Origin: Fulvia fulva
Taxonomy: Eukaryota; Ascomycota; Dothideomycetes; Mycosphaerellales; Mycosphaerellaceae
Assembly (NCBI RefSeq): GCF_020509005.1
Contig: NC_063021.1
Location: 2,356,001 to 2,420,000, forward strand
DNA length: 64,000 nt
Direction: 5' to 3'
The position numbers and the translations under genes are program-made. The notes beneath the pieces are model-generated. The model was not told the DNA's origin. It searched no databases and was given only the letters and a program-made list of their open reading frames with translations. Shown in pieces: positions 22,324 to 31,488 of this stretch. Position 1 is the stretch's first letter. Each line of letters begins with the position of its first letter.

Positions 22324-22597
22324 TCACTGCTTACTGCGCCGTCCTTTCGGCTTCTCACCGCTGACAATGGCTTTGAAGCCTTCTGCGATTGCTGTTGTGA
22401 TGTCAGTCATGACGTGGCGATGTCTGGGTTTTGGAGAGAAGAGACGTACTTATCACAACAATCGCGACCAAATACTGCACCATTTGCGCGACCCAGCGCG
22501 CAGGCCACCACATTTTGTTCTCTGGATCGACATTGCCTGCGCCACGGATGAAAGCGCCGGATCGGGAGTCGCGGGACGGTTGCTGAGAGTCTGCCAT
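22324..22597 (-). CDS. Spliced 71-aa single-pass membrane microprotein
   Basis: Exon 1 is 22597-22450, then a 58-nt intron 22392-22449 (GTACGT...ACAACAG with CTGAC before the acceptor), then exon 2 22391-22324. The product is 71 aa, or 75 aa if translation starts at the in-frame Met at 22,609. A polar N-terminus (residues 1-28) leads to MWWPARW. A hydrophobic segment follows (about 35-55, QYLVAIVVITIAEGF) and then a short Lys/Arg-rich tail ending GEKPKGRRSKQ. This layout fits a tail-anchored or single-span protein with a cytosolic positive tail. No family is recognised. Support comes from the clean intron, the frame kept across it, the sensible stop and the biophysical layout. It is divergent from the gamma-glutamyltranspeptidase gene. 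Confidence 0.68.
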
Positions 22598-22609
22598 TGT
22601 TGCGGGCAT

Positions 22610-23189
22610 GGAATGAGTACATGTACCGGAGGATTGAAGCGTGCCTGACGGGAGAGCTCCTCTTTTTAAGCACGTTGGAGAGACCAAGGACTCCTACGCG
22701 GAAGGCTCGGAATGCTGAGTGGCAGTGTCGACTGTGCTGTGGTGAAGGCACAGCGCATCATCAAGCGCCACACTCGGATTCAGCTTTTGATCGGCGCATT
22801 GTTCGCATCTCGGTCCGATCGGATGGGCAAAGTGCCAGTTTCCTTCTGTTGTTTCATTCACTCACTTTCATTGCTACATGCTATCGTGTCATCTCACATG
22901 CTCGCGACAGATAGTGTCAGAGAATCGAGAATTGATGTATCCGCCTCTGATGGGTACTGCGGCCAACGTCCCTGGCTACGGGCAAAGGCCGACTTCGCTT
23001 CTGAATGAGGCAGGTGGCAGTGGTGTAGGAGGGGCATTGCACGCGACATCATTGCTGCTGAACTATCATACATGTACTCGCGTGTCGGCATCATCCTGAC
23101 TTTTCCAGCAGATCGACTTTCTCTCTTTCTCGTGCCACAACTTTGCTTACCTTTCTAGTCTCACCACCACCAGCAAAGCACCACCCACA
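22610..23189. promoter_or_regulatory. Divergent upstream region, microprotein / GGT genes
   Basis: About 580 nt between two divergent start codons, so it should hold both promoters. The last 60 nt before the GGT ATG are C/T-rich (tttctctctttctcgtgcc, then caccaccaccagc), a common feature of fungal 5' leaders. No gene is seen. Confidence 0.45.
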
Positions 23190-25013
23190 ATGCCTCTGAA
23201 CCCCTCCGCCCTCGCCCCAAGCGGCTTCGACTTCCTCTCCTTCTCATCCCGAAGATCAGTAGTCCACAGCACAAAAGGCATTGTAGCCTGTACACAGCCT
23301 CTGGCAGCAAGATGTGGTATCGAAATCCTCCAGAAGGGCGGCAACTGTGCAGACGCCGCCGTGGCAGTAGCAGCAGGTCTGAACTTGACAGAGCCAGGAA
23401 GCACAGGCATTGGTGGTGACATGTTCTGTCTGCTCTATAACGCGAAGACGAAGAAAGTGCATGCCATGAATGGATCGGGTAGAGCTGGTGGGAAGTGCAC
23501 TCTGGAGACGATTAGAAAGAGTTTGGGATTGAAGGATGGGCAGTTCGGAGCTATACCGACTACGAGTGTGCATGCCGTGTCTGTGCCGGGTGCTGCGGCG
23601 GGTTGGGTTGATACTGTTGAGAAGTTCGGAAGCGGGAAGGTCACTCTTGCAGAAGTACTGGAACCTGCGGCGAAGATGGGCGAGGAAGGTTTCCCTGTTA
23701 GTGAGATCATGAGTAGCTATTGGCAGGAGAAGGAGGACGGCATTAAACAGGCTTCGCCTAACTTTGCCGAAATGCTGAAGAAGGACCCTCAAGCAAAGGA
23801 TGGATGTAGAGCGCCACGGCCTGGCGAGATCATGAAGAACCCAACACTGGCCAACACCTTCCGCTTGGTAGGCAAGCAGGGCAAGGCAGGCTTCTATTCC
23901 GGCACTGTCGCAGAAGAGCTAGTCAAAGTCGTTCAAGACTTAGGCGGACACCTCACTCTCGATGATCTCAAGAACCACATGGATTTGGGTACGGAAGAGG
24001 TAGATGCGATCAGCCTGAAGTTCAAAGCCCAAGACATCGCCTCTTCCCATGGCAAGCACATGCACGACTACAGCTCCGAAGGCGTCGAGCTCTGGGAGCA
24101 CCCGCCCAACGGTCAAGGTATCGTAGCTCTTATGGCATTGGGCATCATCGAAGAACTGGAAAAGTCCGGCAAGATCCAGAAATTCTCTCGCAAGGACCAC
24201 AACTCAGCACCCTATATCCACGCCATTGTCGAAGCGCTCCGGATAGCTTTTGCGGACGGCAACTGGTTCATCGCCGATCCCAACGTCTCCAAGGTTCCGT
24301 CCAAGGACCTCATCTCGCCGGAATATCTCGCCGAGCGAGCAAAACTGTTCAACCCAGACAAATGCACGCCGCCCCTCGACCACGGATCTCCAGCTCACAG
24401 GTCCTCGGACACCGTCTACTTCGCTTGCACAGATAGCGAAGGCAACGGAATCTCGTTTATCAACTCCAACTATGCTGGTTTCGGCACCTGCATCATTCCC
24501 AAGGGATGCGGATTCACTCTGCAGAACCGCGCGGCTAACTTCGCATTACAGCCAGCTGATCACCCAAACCTCCTGGCTCCGAACAAGAGGCCTTACCACA
24601 CCATCATCCCCGCCTTGATTACGAACGTCAGCGACCAGAGTCTGCACAGCGTCTACGGCGTAATGGGAGGCTTCATGCAACCGCAAGGTCACGTCCAAGT
24701 ACTCATGAACCAACTCGTGTTCGGCTACAGTCCACAGGCAGCACTTGATGCGCCGAGGATATGCATCGGCGCTGGAATGCCAGATGCGGGAGATGTAATG
24801 GACCGGACTGTATATCTCGAGGATGGCATTTCAGATAAAGCAGTGGAGGGTTTGAAGAAGCTCGGACATAAGGTTGAGGTGGTGAAGGGTGGCAGTAGGA
24901 GTTTGTTCGGACGCGGACAGGTCATAAGGTGGCATAAGGATCCCGTCGAGGATCAAGGTGTTTGGAGTGCTGGCAGTGATCCTAGGGGCGATGGACATGC
25001 TGTGCCGTTGTGA
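23190..25013 (+). CDS. Gamma-glutamyltranspeptidase family protein (cytosolic type)
   Basis: 607 aa, single exon. Members of this N-terminal-nucleophile hydrolase family cleave gamma-glutamyl bonds of glutathione and conjugates after self-processing into large and small subunits. Seen are KGGNCADAAVAVAAGLNLTEP and GSTGIGGDMF of the large subunit, and HPPNGQG. The processing and nucleophile site is SSDT, with Thr408 followed by DSEGNGISFINSNY. YGVMGGFMQPQGHVQVLMN lies in the small subunit. There is no signal peptide or membrane anchor at the N-terminus, unlike classical secreted or vacuolar GGTs. It therefore resembles the bacterial-type cytosolic branch, and its natural substrate may not be glutathione. 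The start ATG has a caccacccacaATG context. Confidence 0.9.
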   Translation: MPLNPSALAPSGFDFLSFSSRRSVVHSTKGIVACTQPLAARCGIEILQKGGNCADAAVAVAAGLNLTEPGSTGIGGDMFCLLYNAKTKKVHAMNGSGRAGGKCTLETIRKSLGLKDGQFGAIPTTSVHAVSVPGAAAGWVDTVEKFGSGKVTLAEVLEPAAKMGEEGFPVSEIMSSYWQEKEDGIKQASPNFAEMLKKDPQAKDGCRAPRPGEIMKNPTLANTFRLVGKQGKAGFYSGTVAEELVKVVQDLGGHLTLDDLKNHMDLGTEEVDAISLKFKAQDIASSHGKHMHDYSSEGVELWEHPPNGQGIVALMALGIIEELEKSGKIQKFSRKDHNSAPYIHAIVEALRIAFADGNWFIADPNVSKVPSKDLISPEYLAERAKLFNPDKCTPPLDHGSPAHRSSDTVYFACTDSEGNGISFINSNYAGFGTCIIPKGCGFTLQNRAANFALQPADHPNLLAPNKRPYHTIIPALITNVSDQSLHSVYGVMGGFMQPQGHVQVLMNQLVFGYSPQAALDAPRICIGAGMPDAGDVMDRTVYLEDGISDKAVEGLKKLGHKVEVVKGGSRSLFGRGQVIRWHKDPVEDQGVWSAGSDPRGDGHAVPL

Positions 25014-25200
25014 TGGGGAATGTCTGCTTTTCGTAGCTTTGCAGGCATGGGTGAAGCTTGTCCACGAGACTTGGTCTGTTCTCCTGAACATCACTTGCTT
25101 CTCGTCAAAGATCTTCCCAGGCTCGGCAGAAGCTCGTTCGCTGACCGAAAACCAGTGACAAGACTTTTTGAAGTGGGATTGATGCTTCCGGCCGGTGGTG

Positions 25201-27012
25201 CTACTGAATAATGAATTGCAGGTCTGGCATGTCTCGAGAGCGGACTCTCATGAAGAGGTTGGATAAAGAGACCTGCGATGGCCCATCTTCGTGACTCTGT
25301 TCCACCAGGATCGCAGCACCTACATAACGATGGAAGCCGTGAACAGGTCGTAGGACGTGTAGCTGCTTGGTAGACTGGAAGGCTACGATCTTGTCACCTG
25401 GCTGAAGTCCCACAAGGCCAACGCCGATAAAGTTCTCCTTAGCTCGAAAGCACAGACGTCCATGTAGCATTAAGCCAAGTGTGCATAGATGTGGAGTGGA
25501 AGCGGCGAAGTACCGCTCATCAAAGCCCTTTTCTACTTCAGTCGCCGGTGGCTCACTGTGCAGGTCACACGTCGGCGCTTCTTGTAGCATCTGCTTCCAA
25601 TCCCAAGGACGAGGTTGCCACGAAGTGGTAGCGTCTGTCTTGTTTGCGTTAAAGAAACTGACAGCATCCTGGTATTTGGACAGATACTCGAGCACGGTCC
25701 GGCACAACAATACCGAATGGCCACAGTCTGCCGTTCGTGCCCAGTACTCTAATGCTGAGCTGTTGCTCGAACGCAAGCTTTCTTCGCCTGATGAAGGCAC
25801 TGGTGATGCCTCAGCCGCGCGCCGGAACGCCGTTGCTAGGCATGTAGGAATTGGTTCGACAAGCTCAACTTCATCGATGACAGTGCCGGTCGTGGTCAGA
25901 ATTGCAAGACTGGCATCCATGATTATATTTGATGGTCGGGCGGCACCTGGCTGGTCTGATCTCTCCCACAGCCTTTTGCTTGGTACTGGAAATGATAGAG
26001 GAGACTGTTTTGACAGGTCGACAACCCAACTTGGAAGATCGTTCACTTGATCGTGAGAGCGCAGCTCAAGCATGTCTAGACCGTCTTTCAGGCGCAATAC
26101 GTACGCAGTCGTGTCCTTGTAGACCTCTGCAGCACTTTTCGTATAATCTGGCTTGAAGTCAGCGATGCCAGCAACCCTAAGTAAGCCATACAATGCGTAT
26201 ACCCCGTCGACGGGCACTGTTGTCTTGAAGCCTGATGAGTGTGAAAGTAGAAAGATAATGTGTCGACCTTGAGTGTTTGGCGTCTTGGCAGATTCTTGCT
26301 TTGCGTAACGATTGGTGGCTCCTCTCACTCTGTTCAGACGCGCCGCATAGTGTGCAGACTCACCAGTTCCTAGAGCCGAGAGCAGAGTGTACCAGGAGAT
26401 GCTTTTCTTTCCACATATCACCATAGGCTGACTCGAAGACAAAGCAATCTCCTGCATGACCCATAGTCGGCGCCAGTAGGGCCGCTGCATGAGGTCAGTC
26501 ACAGTTGACCAGCCTTCAGTTTCATAGTCCTCATGGCGGCCGCCAACATCGGATGGGTTCATAAGTGCTTTTCGACCAGCATACCAGGTCAGGAACTCGA
26601 GGGCGGATTCTCCGCTGTTGCGATTCTCTCCAAGCCACGCGCGTGTTCTGGTGGCTTTCTGGTAAATCTCATGCATCAGCGCGACTTGTGAGCTTCGCTC
26701 GGCTGTGTCTTGCTGATTGATGCACAACGCGTCGACCCACAGCGATCTCGGATGTTCCGTGCGCCTCATATGGCGGAGTGCGCTCTCCAGATTGCTTGTT
26801 ACCTCGATATCGTAGCCATTGACTTTGATGTTTCTTTGCTCGGTGTGGTCGCTCCAGCAGTAGGACAGAGCATCGTGCTCTGGGCAGTCCCCCAGTGAGA
26901 TAACGTGTAGTGAGCAGCACACAGTAGCATCGTGGTCGCCCCGAGTGGGTTCCAGGCGAAGTAGCCGGGTGGCATTTACCTGGATGGGAACTTCTGCATA
27001 CACGGGATGCAT
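25201..27012 (-). CDS. HET-domain (heterokaryon incompatibility) protein
   Basis: 603 aa, single exon. HET domains trigger programmed cell death when incompatible fungal individuals fuse. The domain spans about residues 45-200 with its three blocks: HDALSYCWSD (47-55), LWVDALCINQQDTAERSSQV (91-110) followed by MHEIYQKATRTRAWLG, and YWRRLWVMQEIAL (179-191). The C-terminal about 400 residues have no domain I recognise; no WD, ankyrin or NACHT repeats are seen. The allelic or recognition partner is unknown, and many genomes carry dozens of such genes of untested function. It is convergent with the GGT gene (188 nt) and divergent from the reductoisomerase gene. Confidence 0.92.
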   Translation of the reverse strand: MHPVYAEVPIQVNATRLLRLEPTRGDHDATVCCSLHVISLGDCPEHDALSYCWSDHTEQRNIKVNGYDIEVTSNLESALRHMRRTEHPRSLWVDALCINQQDTAERSSQVALMHEIYQKATRTRAWLGENRNSGESALEFLTWYAGRKALMNPSDVGGRHEDYETEGWSTVTDLMQRPYWRRLWVMQEIALSSSQPMVICGKKSISWYTLLSALGTGESAHYAARLNRVRGATNRYAKQESAKTPNTQGRHIIFLLSHSSGFKTTVPVDGVYALYGLLRVAGIADFKPDYTKSAAEVYKDTTAYVLRLKDGLDMLELRSHDQVNDLPSWVVDLSKQSPLSFPVPSKRLWERSDQPGAARPSNIIMDASLAILTTTGTVIDEVELVEPIPTCLATAFRRAAEASPVPSSGEESLRSSNSSALEYWARTADCGHSVLLCRTVLEYLSKYQDAVSFFNANKTDATTSWQPRPWDWKQMLQEAPTCDLHSEPPATEVEKGFDERYFAASTPHLCTLGLMLHGRLCFRAKENFIGVGLVGLQPGDKIVAFQSTKQLHVLRPVHGFHRYVGAAILVEQSHEDGPSQVSLSNLFMRVRSRDMPDLQFIIQ

Positions 27013-27386
27013 CTTGAGGCTTGAAGTGTGTGTATGTGTGTGTGTGTGCCGATCATCGGGCCCGTGGCCTCAGAATCGACCCTGTAGCTCACGGTGGCTT
27101 CAGTAGCATGACAGAGGGCCTCAAGTCGGCGTCCATTGTGGTGTGCATGTAATGTGCACACGAGAAAACGCTGGAGCAGAGCGATTGAGACGGCTCCCTC
27201 GGTCTTGGGATGGATCATGGAGGTCAGGATGCACAAGCCGTGGCCCCTTTCGATCTAGCGCGATTCTGCAAGCTCGGTCTCGGTCTGCCCGATTTCGCTG
27301 GAGGAAATTGAGAGCTCGCTCCCAATCGCTCTTGTGATATTATTCACCTGCGACATCTCCTCTCCACCCACATCACAGCATCCAAC
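27013..27386. promoter_or_regulatory. Divergent promoter region, HET gene / ketol-acid reductoisomerase
   Basis: 374 nt between opposite start codons, including a (GT)n microsatellite at 27,026-27,048 that lies in the HET gene's 5' leader or promoter. The plus-strand side ends in a C/T- and A-rich leader (cacccacatcacagcatccaacATG). Confidence 0.5.
27026..27048. repeat. (GT)n microsatellite
   Basis: About 11 GT units with one GTAT interruption, between the HET and reductoisomerase starts. It is a candidate for length polymorphism. Confidence 0.85.
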
Positions 27387-28783
27387 ATGGCCTCCAAGAA
27401 TGCCTCCCGCGCCCTGCGCACATCGCTCCGCCAGCTCAAGGCTCCCCAGGTCCAGCAGCGATCGTTCGTGAGCGCCGTCAACGCCAGCAGACCCAGCCTC
27501 CAGCCAGCGCTCAAGGCCACACAATCTGCATTCGTGCAGCAGAGCAGAGGCAAGAAGACCGTCGACTTTGCCGGCGACAAGGAGGTCGTCTACGGTATGA
27601 TATGCGACACTATGTGCGCCATACATGTGTTTCAATGGCTGACCGCAACTCCCAGAGCGCAATGACTGGCCGCGTGAGAGGCTCCTTGTATTCCTCCCAA
27701 TGCCATTGTGACTCACATCACAGAGTCGCTGTTCAGGTCGCGTTAGGCTAACGTGCCACAGGAATACTTCAAGAACGACACTCTCGCCCTCATCGGTTAC
27801 GGTTCGCAAGGTCACGGTCAAGGTCTCAACCTCCGTGACAACGGCCTGAACGTCATTGTTGGTGTACGAAAGGGCGGTGCCAGCTGGAAGGAGGCACAAC
27901 AAGATGGCTGGGTTGAGGGCAAGAACCTCTTCGACATCGACGAGGCCATCGGCAAGGGTACCATCATCATGAATCTGCTCAGCGACGCTGCGCAGAGTGA
28001 GACATGGCCACACATCAAGCCAATGCTCACCAAGGGCAAGGTGCGCAAAAGAGTCCCATATGCTGCGATAAACATGACTGACACAATCAGACCCTCTACT
28101 TCTCTCACGGTTTCTCCCCAGTCTTCAAAGACCAGACCAAGGTTGAGCCACCAAAGGACATCGATGTCATCCTCGTCGCACCAAAGGGCTCCGGCCGCAC
28201 TGTCCGCACCCTCTTCCGTGAGGGCCGCGGTATCAACAGCAGTGTCGCCGTCTTCCAGGACGTGACTGGTAAGGCTGAGGAGAAGGCATTCGCTCTCGGT
28301 GTGGCTGTCGGCTCCGGCTACATGTACAAGACAACCTTCGAGAAGGAGGTGCACAGCGATCTCTACGGTGAGCGTGGTTGCTTGATGGGCGGTATCCACG
28401 GCATGTTCCTTGCTCAGTACGAGGTTCTCCGTGAGAACGGCCACTCTCCATCTGAGGCTTTCAACGAGACTGTCGAGGAGGCCACCCAGTCGCTGTACCC
28501 CCTGATTGGCCAGAACGGCATGGACTACATGTACGCCGCATGCTCGACCACTGCTCGTCGTGGTGCCATCGACTGGAGCAAGCGCTTCAAGGACAGCCTC
28601 AAGCCAGTGTTTGAGGACCTCTACGACAGCGTCAAGACCGGCAAGGAGACTGCACGCACCATGGAGTATGCTGGCCGCAAGGACTACCGTGAGGCATTCG
28701 AGAAGGAGATGGAGGAGATCCGCAACCTTGAGATCTGGAGAGCCGGCAAGGCCGTCCGCAGCCTGAGACCCGAGAACAATTAA
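27387..28783 (+). CDS. ilv5: Ketol-acid reductoisomerase, mitochondrial, 4 exons
   Basis: Exons 27387-27594, 27656-27687 (32 nt), 27762-28040 and 28091-28783 give 403 aa. Introns are 61, 74 and 50 nt with GTATGA, GTATTC and GTGCGC donors and CAG acceptors. The enzyme (acetohydroxyacid isomeroreductase) makes the second step of valine and isoleucine synthesis in mitochondria using NADPH and magnesium. The presequence (1 to about 57) is rich in Arg, Gln, Ser and Ala. The Rossmann nucleotide site is LIGYGSQGHGQGLNLRDNG. The C-terminal knotted domain shows APKGSGRTVRTLFREGRG, VAVGSGYMYKTTFEKEV, DLYGERGCLMGG and MEEIRNLEIWRAGKAVRSLR. Joining exons 1 and 2 rebuilds Tyr-Glu-Arg-Asn-Asp-Trp-Pro and exons 2 and 3 Leu-Leu-Glu-Tyr-Phe, as in fungal homologues, which supports the splice sites. 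It is slightly longer than yeast Ilv5 (395 aa). Confidence 0.96.
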
Positions 28784-29362
28784 GGAGTCAGCTTCCGCAT
28801 GACTCTAGCCATTGTCATCTCCTGACTAGACCTAGCCTCGGGAACGAGCGCAGTCTAGTCAGCCTCCTCCCCGAGCAGAGCGATCTGCTGCGGTTGTGTT
28901 GTTACATCTAGCTATACTCTACCTCTCGGCGTTTGACACAGGATCGGACGGAAGGAGAAAAGTCTGTAGAATAGTAGAAACCACTTCATGCCGCACCGCA
29001 GCGCGCAGTGCAGCTTCATTCACAAAGTTTTATTGGGTAGTAATTGCGCCTCGACGCCTTCGCTTCATCATATGCACGCCTTATTTTTCTCTCTGACACT
29101 TCCAGGCGGTTCTGTCGATCTAAACCACAAAGGACCTCCCAATAGCCAATCGTACCTGGTCTCTTGCGGAACATGCATCAATTCTTGCTCACCGCTGAAC
29201 GCTCCGCTGGAATTCTCGCATGTTTACAAAGCAAATGACGGCCGGAAGCTCCTCTTCCAAGTGAGGTGGTCGTTGCTGCCTTTGCTGGAGGAAGAAGGGA
29301 AGTATGAACTCTGGAAAGCCCGAGTGGAATACTGCATTTGCAGAGTCCGAGTCACTGCGGCC
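28784..29362. other. Convergent intergenic region
   Basis: About 580 nt between the reductoisomerase stop and the Zn2Cys6 gene stop. It presumably holds the two 3' untranslated regions. The minus-strand open frame continuing to 29,224 is only readthrough of the Zn2Cys6 gene's last intron. No other gene is seen. Confidence 0.5.
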
Positions 29363-30473
29363 TTAGTTGTAGTAAGGTCCTCCATGCTGGCCAGGCACGT
29401 GCTGTCCGTTGACGTAGTATGGGAGGCGTTCGTCCTGGGGCGGATCAGGGCCTGCAACGGATCTTTCTTGAGGTGGAGGAAAACTGCGAGGATGGTTAGC
29501 TGGGCCACAAAATTCGAGGTGGATGTGCAAAAGTACTTGGGAGGTCCGTCTAATGAGGTGGAAAGCACAGATGAGGTGCTCTCTTCGGAGCTCAGCGTTG
29601 CGGGAGTACCCCGCATGTAGCCGTGAGGATGTTGTTGCAGGCTTGGTTCGAGAGTGTTGAGAGGCGCTCGATGTACTGGTGGCGGTCCGGCACCGGGTAC
29701 GGGCGTTGACATGTTGGTGGCCAACTCGCTAGGCATTGATCCCGTGCTATCTTCTGAGCTGAGTGAGTGATTGTGGACCAGATGGGCCGGTGGCGAAGGA
29801 CGCCGAGGATGGTCGAAGATGGCATGAATAGGAGGAAGTCGTTGGTCAACCCCTGAAGCTGCCGTTGGCAAGCCGGGCACGTTCATGGCGGTCATGGCGG
29901 AAGGTGGCTGTTGCATGTTCATGGCGCCGTCCTTGATTGCGCGCAGCAGCATGAAGACATCGTCGTAGCTGCTGCTGCGGATGCGCTGGAAGATGTCTTG
30001 CGCTTCGGCTTCTGGACGATTTTGCACAAAGGCCATGAGCTCTCGGAGTTGATCACGTTCAGCCTCGAGGATCTGATTTCGACGACGCAGCGCAGACCAG
30101 CGGCTTTCGCCTTCCTCAGCCTCGTAGTGGCAGTCGGTGCGCAGATTCTGACAGCGGGAACATGTTGGCCTGGCAGTCTACAGTGAGCGAGTGTTGCATG
30201 ATTACATATATTGTTGATGGGTGACGTGTTTGTCATACCTCAGGCCGTCACACTGTTCAGAAGGATTAGTATAGTGTCACGGCTCATCTGCACACACACA
30301 ATACCCACTCGAGACTTCCTCCGTCGACAGGCTGAGCATGCGCTCTCGATCAGGGTGCGCTTAGCCCGTGAAGCGCCATGCGGACGATGAGGGCCGGGCG
30401 ATGTGTTTCCAGCGCTGTCTTTTTCTCCGCTAGACGTTCGAGCTGCGAGCAGCGGCCGTCCGGTGCCGGACAT
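29363..30473 (-). CDS. Short Zn2Cys6 transcription factor, 4 exons including a 14-nt exon
   Basis: Exons 30473-30309, 30252-30239 (14 nt), 30169-29537 and 29483-29363 give 310 aa. Introns are 56, 69 and 53 nt. Only this splicing rebuilds the zinc cluster, with spacing Cys-x2-Cys-x6-Cys-x6-Cys-x2-Cys-x6-Cys: CSACRRRKSR from exon 1, CDGLR from the tiny exon, PTCSRCQNLRTDC from exon 3. A likely dimerising helix follows (RRRNQILEAERDQLRELMAF), then a Pro/Ser-rich low-complexity region, and an end in GQHGGPYYN. The first donor is GTGGGT. The usual fungal regulator middle-homology domain is absent; 310 aa is short for the class. It is the last gene of the island, ending about 400 nt from the repeat block. 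Target genes are unknown. Confidence 0.88.
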
Positions 30474-30879
30474 CAGTTAATTGCCAGCTGGAGGTCGGCG
30501 CGCGCGTCTCATGGGTGGATGTTATTTTCAGTCGAGACAGCAGTGGTGATGCCCAGCGGTATGAGATGCTGCCAGACCGAATGGCATGGCTCGTGTGTCC
30601 CGGCTCTGATGTATCTTTTTCCCAGCCGTGGTGGTTTTGGGTCACGTCCGGACGATCGACGATGCAATCGGGCGGTCCAATCTCGTTTGGCGCGTTCGGC
30701 GCGTTTCGTGCGTAACCTAACGCAACTAAAGCAGGTCTTTTGTTCTCGTGACATATATAGCTATACTCTTTCTTATATTCTTCAATCCACTGGCCTATTG
30801 AATTAAGCTATTTCTCGATTTTACGCTTCTCTACCTTATATTTAGTTATCTTATACTTAGTAATACTTTCCTTCCTAAT
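30474..30879. other. Island border upstream of the Zn2Cys6 gene
   Basis: The first about 290 nt is ordinary island DNA and should hold the regulator's promoter. From about 30,760 the sequence becomes TA-rich, and at 30,880 a copia LTR begins. No gene is seen. Confidence 0.5.
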
Positions 30880-31477
30880 TATTAAACAGGTATAGTGTAT
30901 ATATACACGGAAGTCAGGACACGTGACAGGGAAGGAGGAAGGACCAATGTAGTATACGAAGGTATATAGTAGAATAGTGTTTAGTACTAAAGATATCTCT
31001 ACTATCGGTATAGAGACTACGTCTCTTATACCTATATAGAGGGATATTACTCTAGTCCTAGTTCTGTTTCACTACGACTTATCGGTTTTACCTATATCTT
31101 ATCCTACGACGGTAGTTCCTCCGATAGTCTCGTACTAACTAGCTAAGCGACTTTAGGTCCTCTAAGTCGCTCCTACTATTCGTACGGTATCTCGGTAGTA
31201 TTACCGTACTATTATCTCGACTAGCTTAGTTTGTACTAAGTTAGTCTTAGTACCGTACGACATACCTACTAACCTATATTCGTAATACTCCTACTTAGGT
31301 CGTAAGGTAAGGAACGATTATTCCTACTATACTAGCTATAGCTATCGTATAAAGGTCTAGAACTAGGGACCGGCTTGCAGTTTAGTCAAACTATCTACTA
31401 CTATCTCCTTAGTATAGTAGTACTCTACTTTGATCTTCCTCTACTACTAGAGGTACCTAATATAGTTATAGGTAACA
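30880..31477 (-). repeat. Copia-1 LTR (598 bp), least mutated copy
   Basis: Co-linear with the LTR at 56,272-56,869 over its full 598 bp and with the 410-bp fragment at 61,410-61,819. On the minus strand it begins TGTTACC (TGTTGCC in the 56-kb copy) and ends in TTTAATA, the RIP form of TTTAACA. It keeps more CA/TG than the other copies (for example cacgtgacaggg against tacgtaataggg). It is followed by 11 bp (ttaatatactt) also found inside copia-1, then LINE B starts. Confidence 0.85.
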
Positions 31478-31488
31478 TTAATATACTT

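Noticed and set aside
21902..22648. 248-aa plus-strand open frame
   Set aside because: No family resemblance, and it overlaps the spliced microprotein gene on the other strand, which has better internal evidence.
29224..29362. Minus-strand frame continuing past the Zn2Cys6 gene's last intron
   Set aside because: Splicing 29,484-29,536 gives a shorter frame with a coherent end and a proper donor, branch point and acceptor; the longer frame is intron readthrough.
31375..31488. N-terminal extension of the LINE B frame into the copia LTR
   Set aside because: A chance open frame across a junction of two elements; the LINE homology begins at 31,489.
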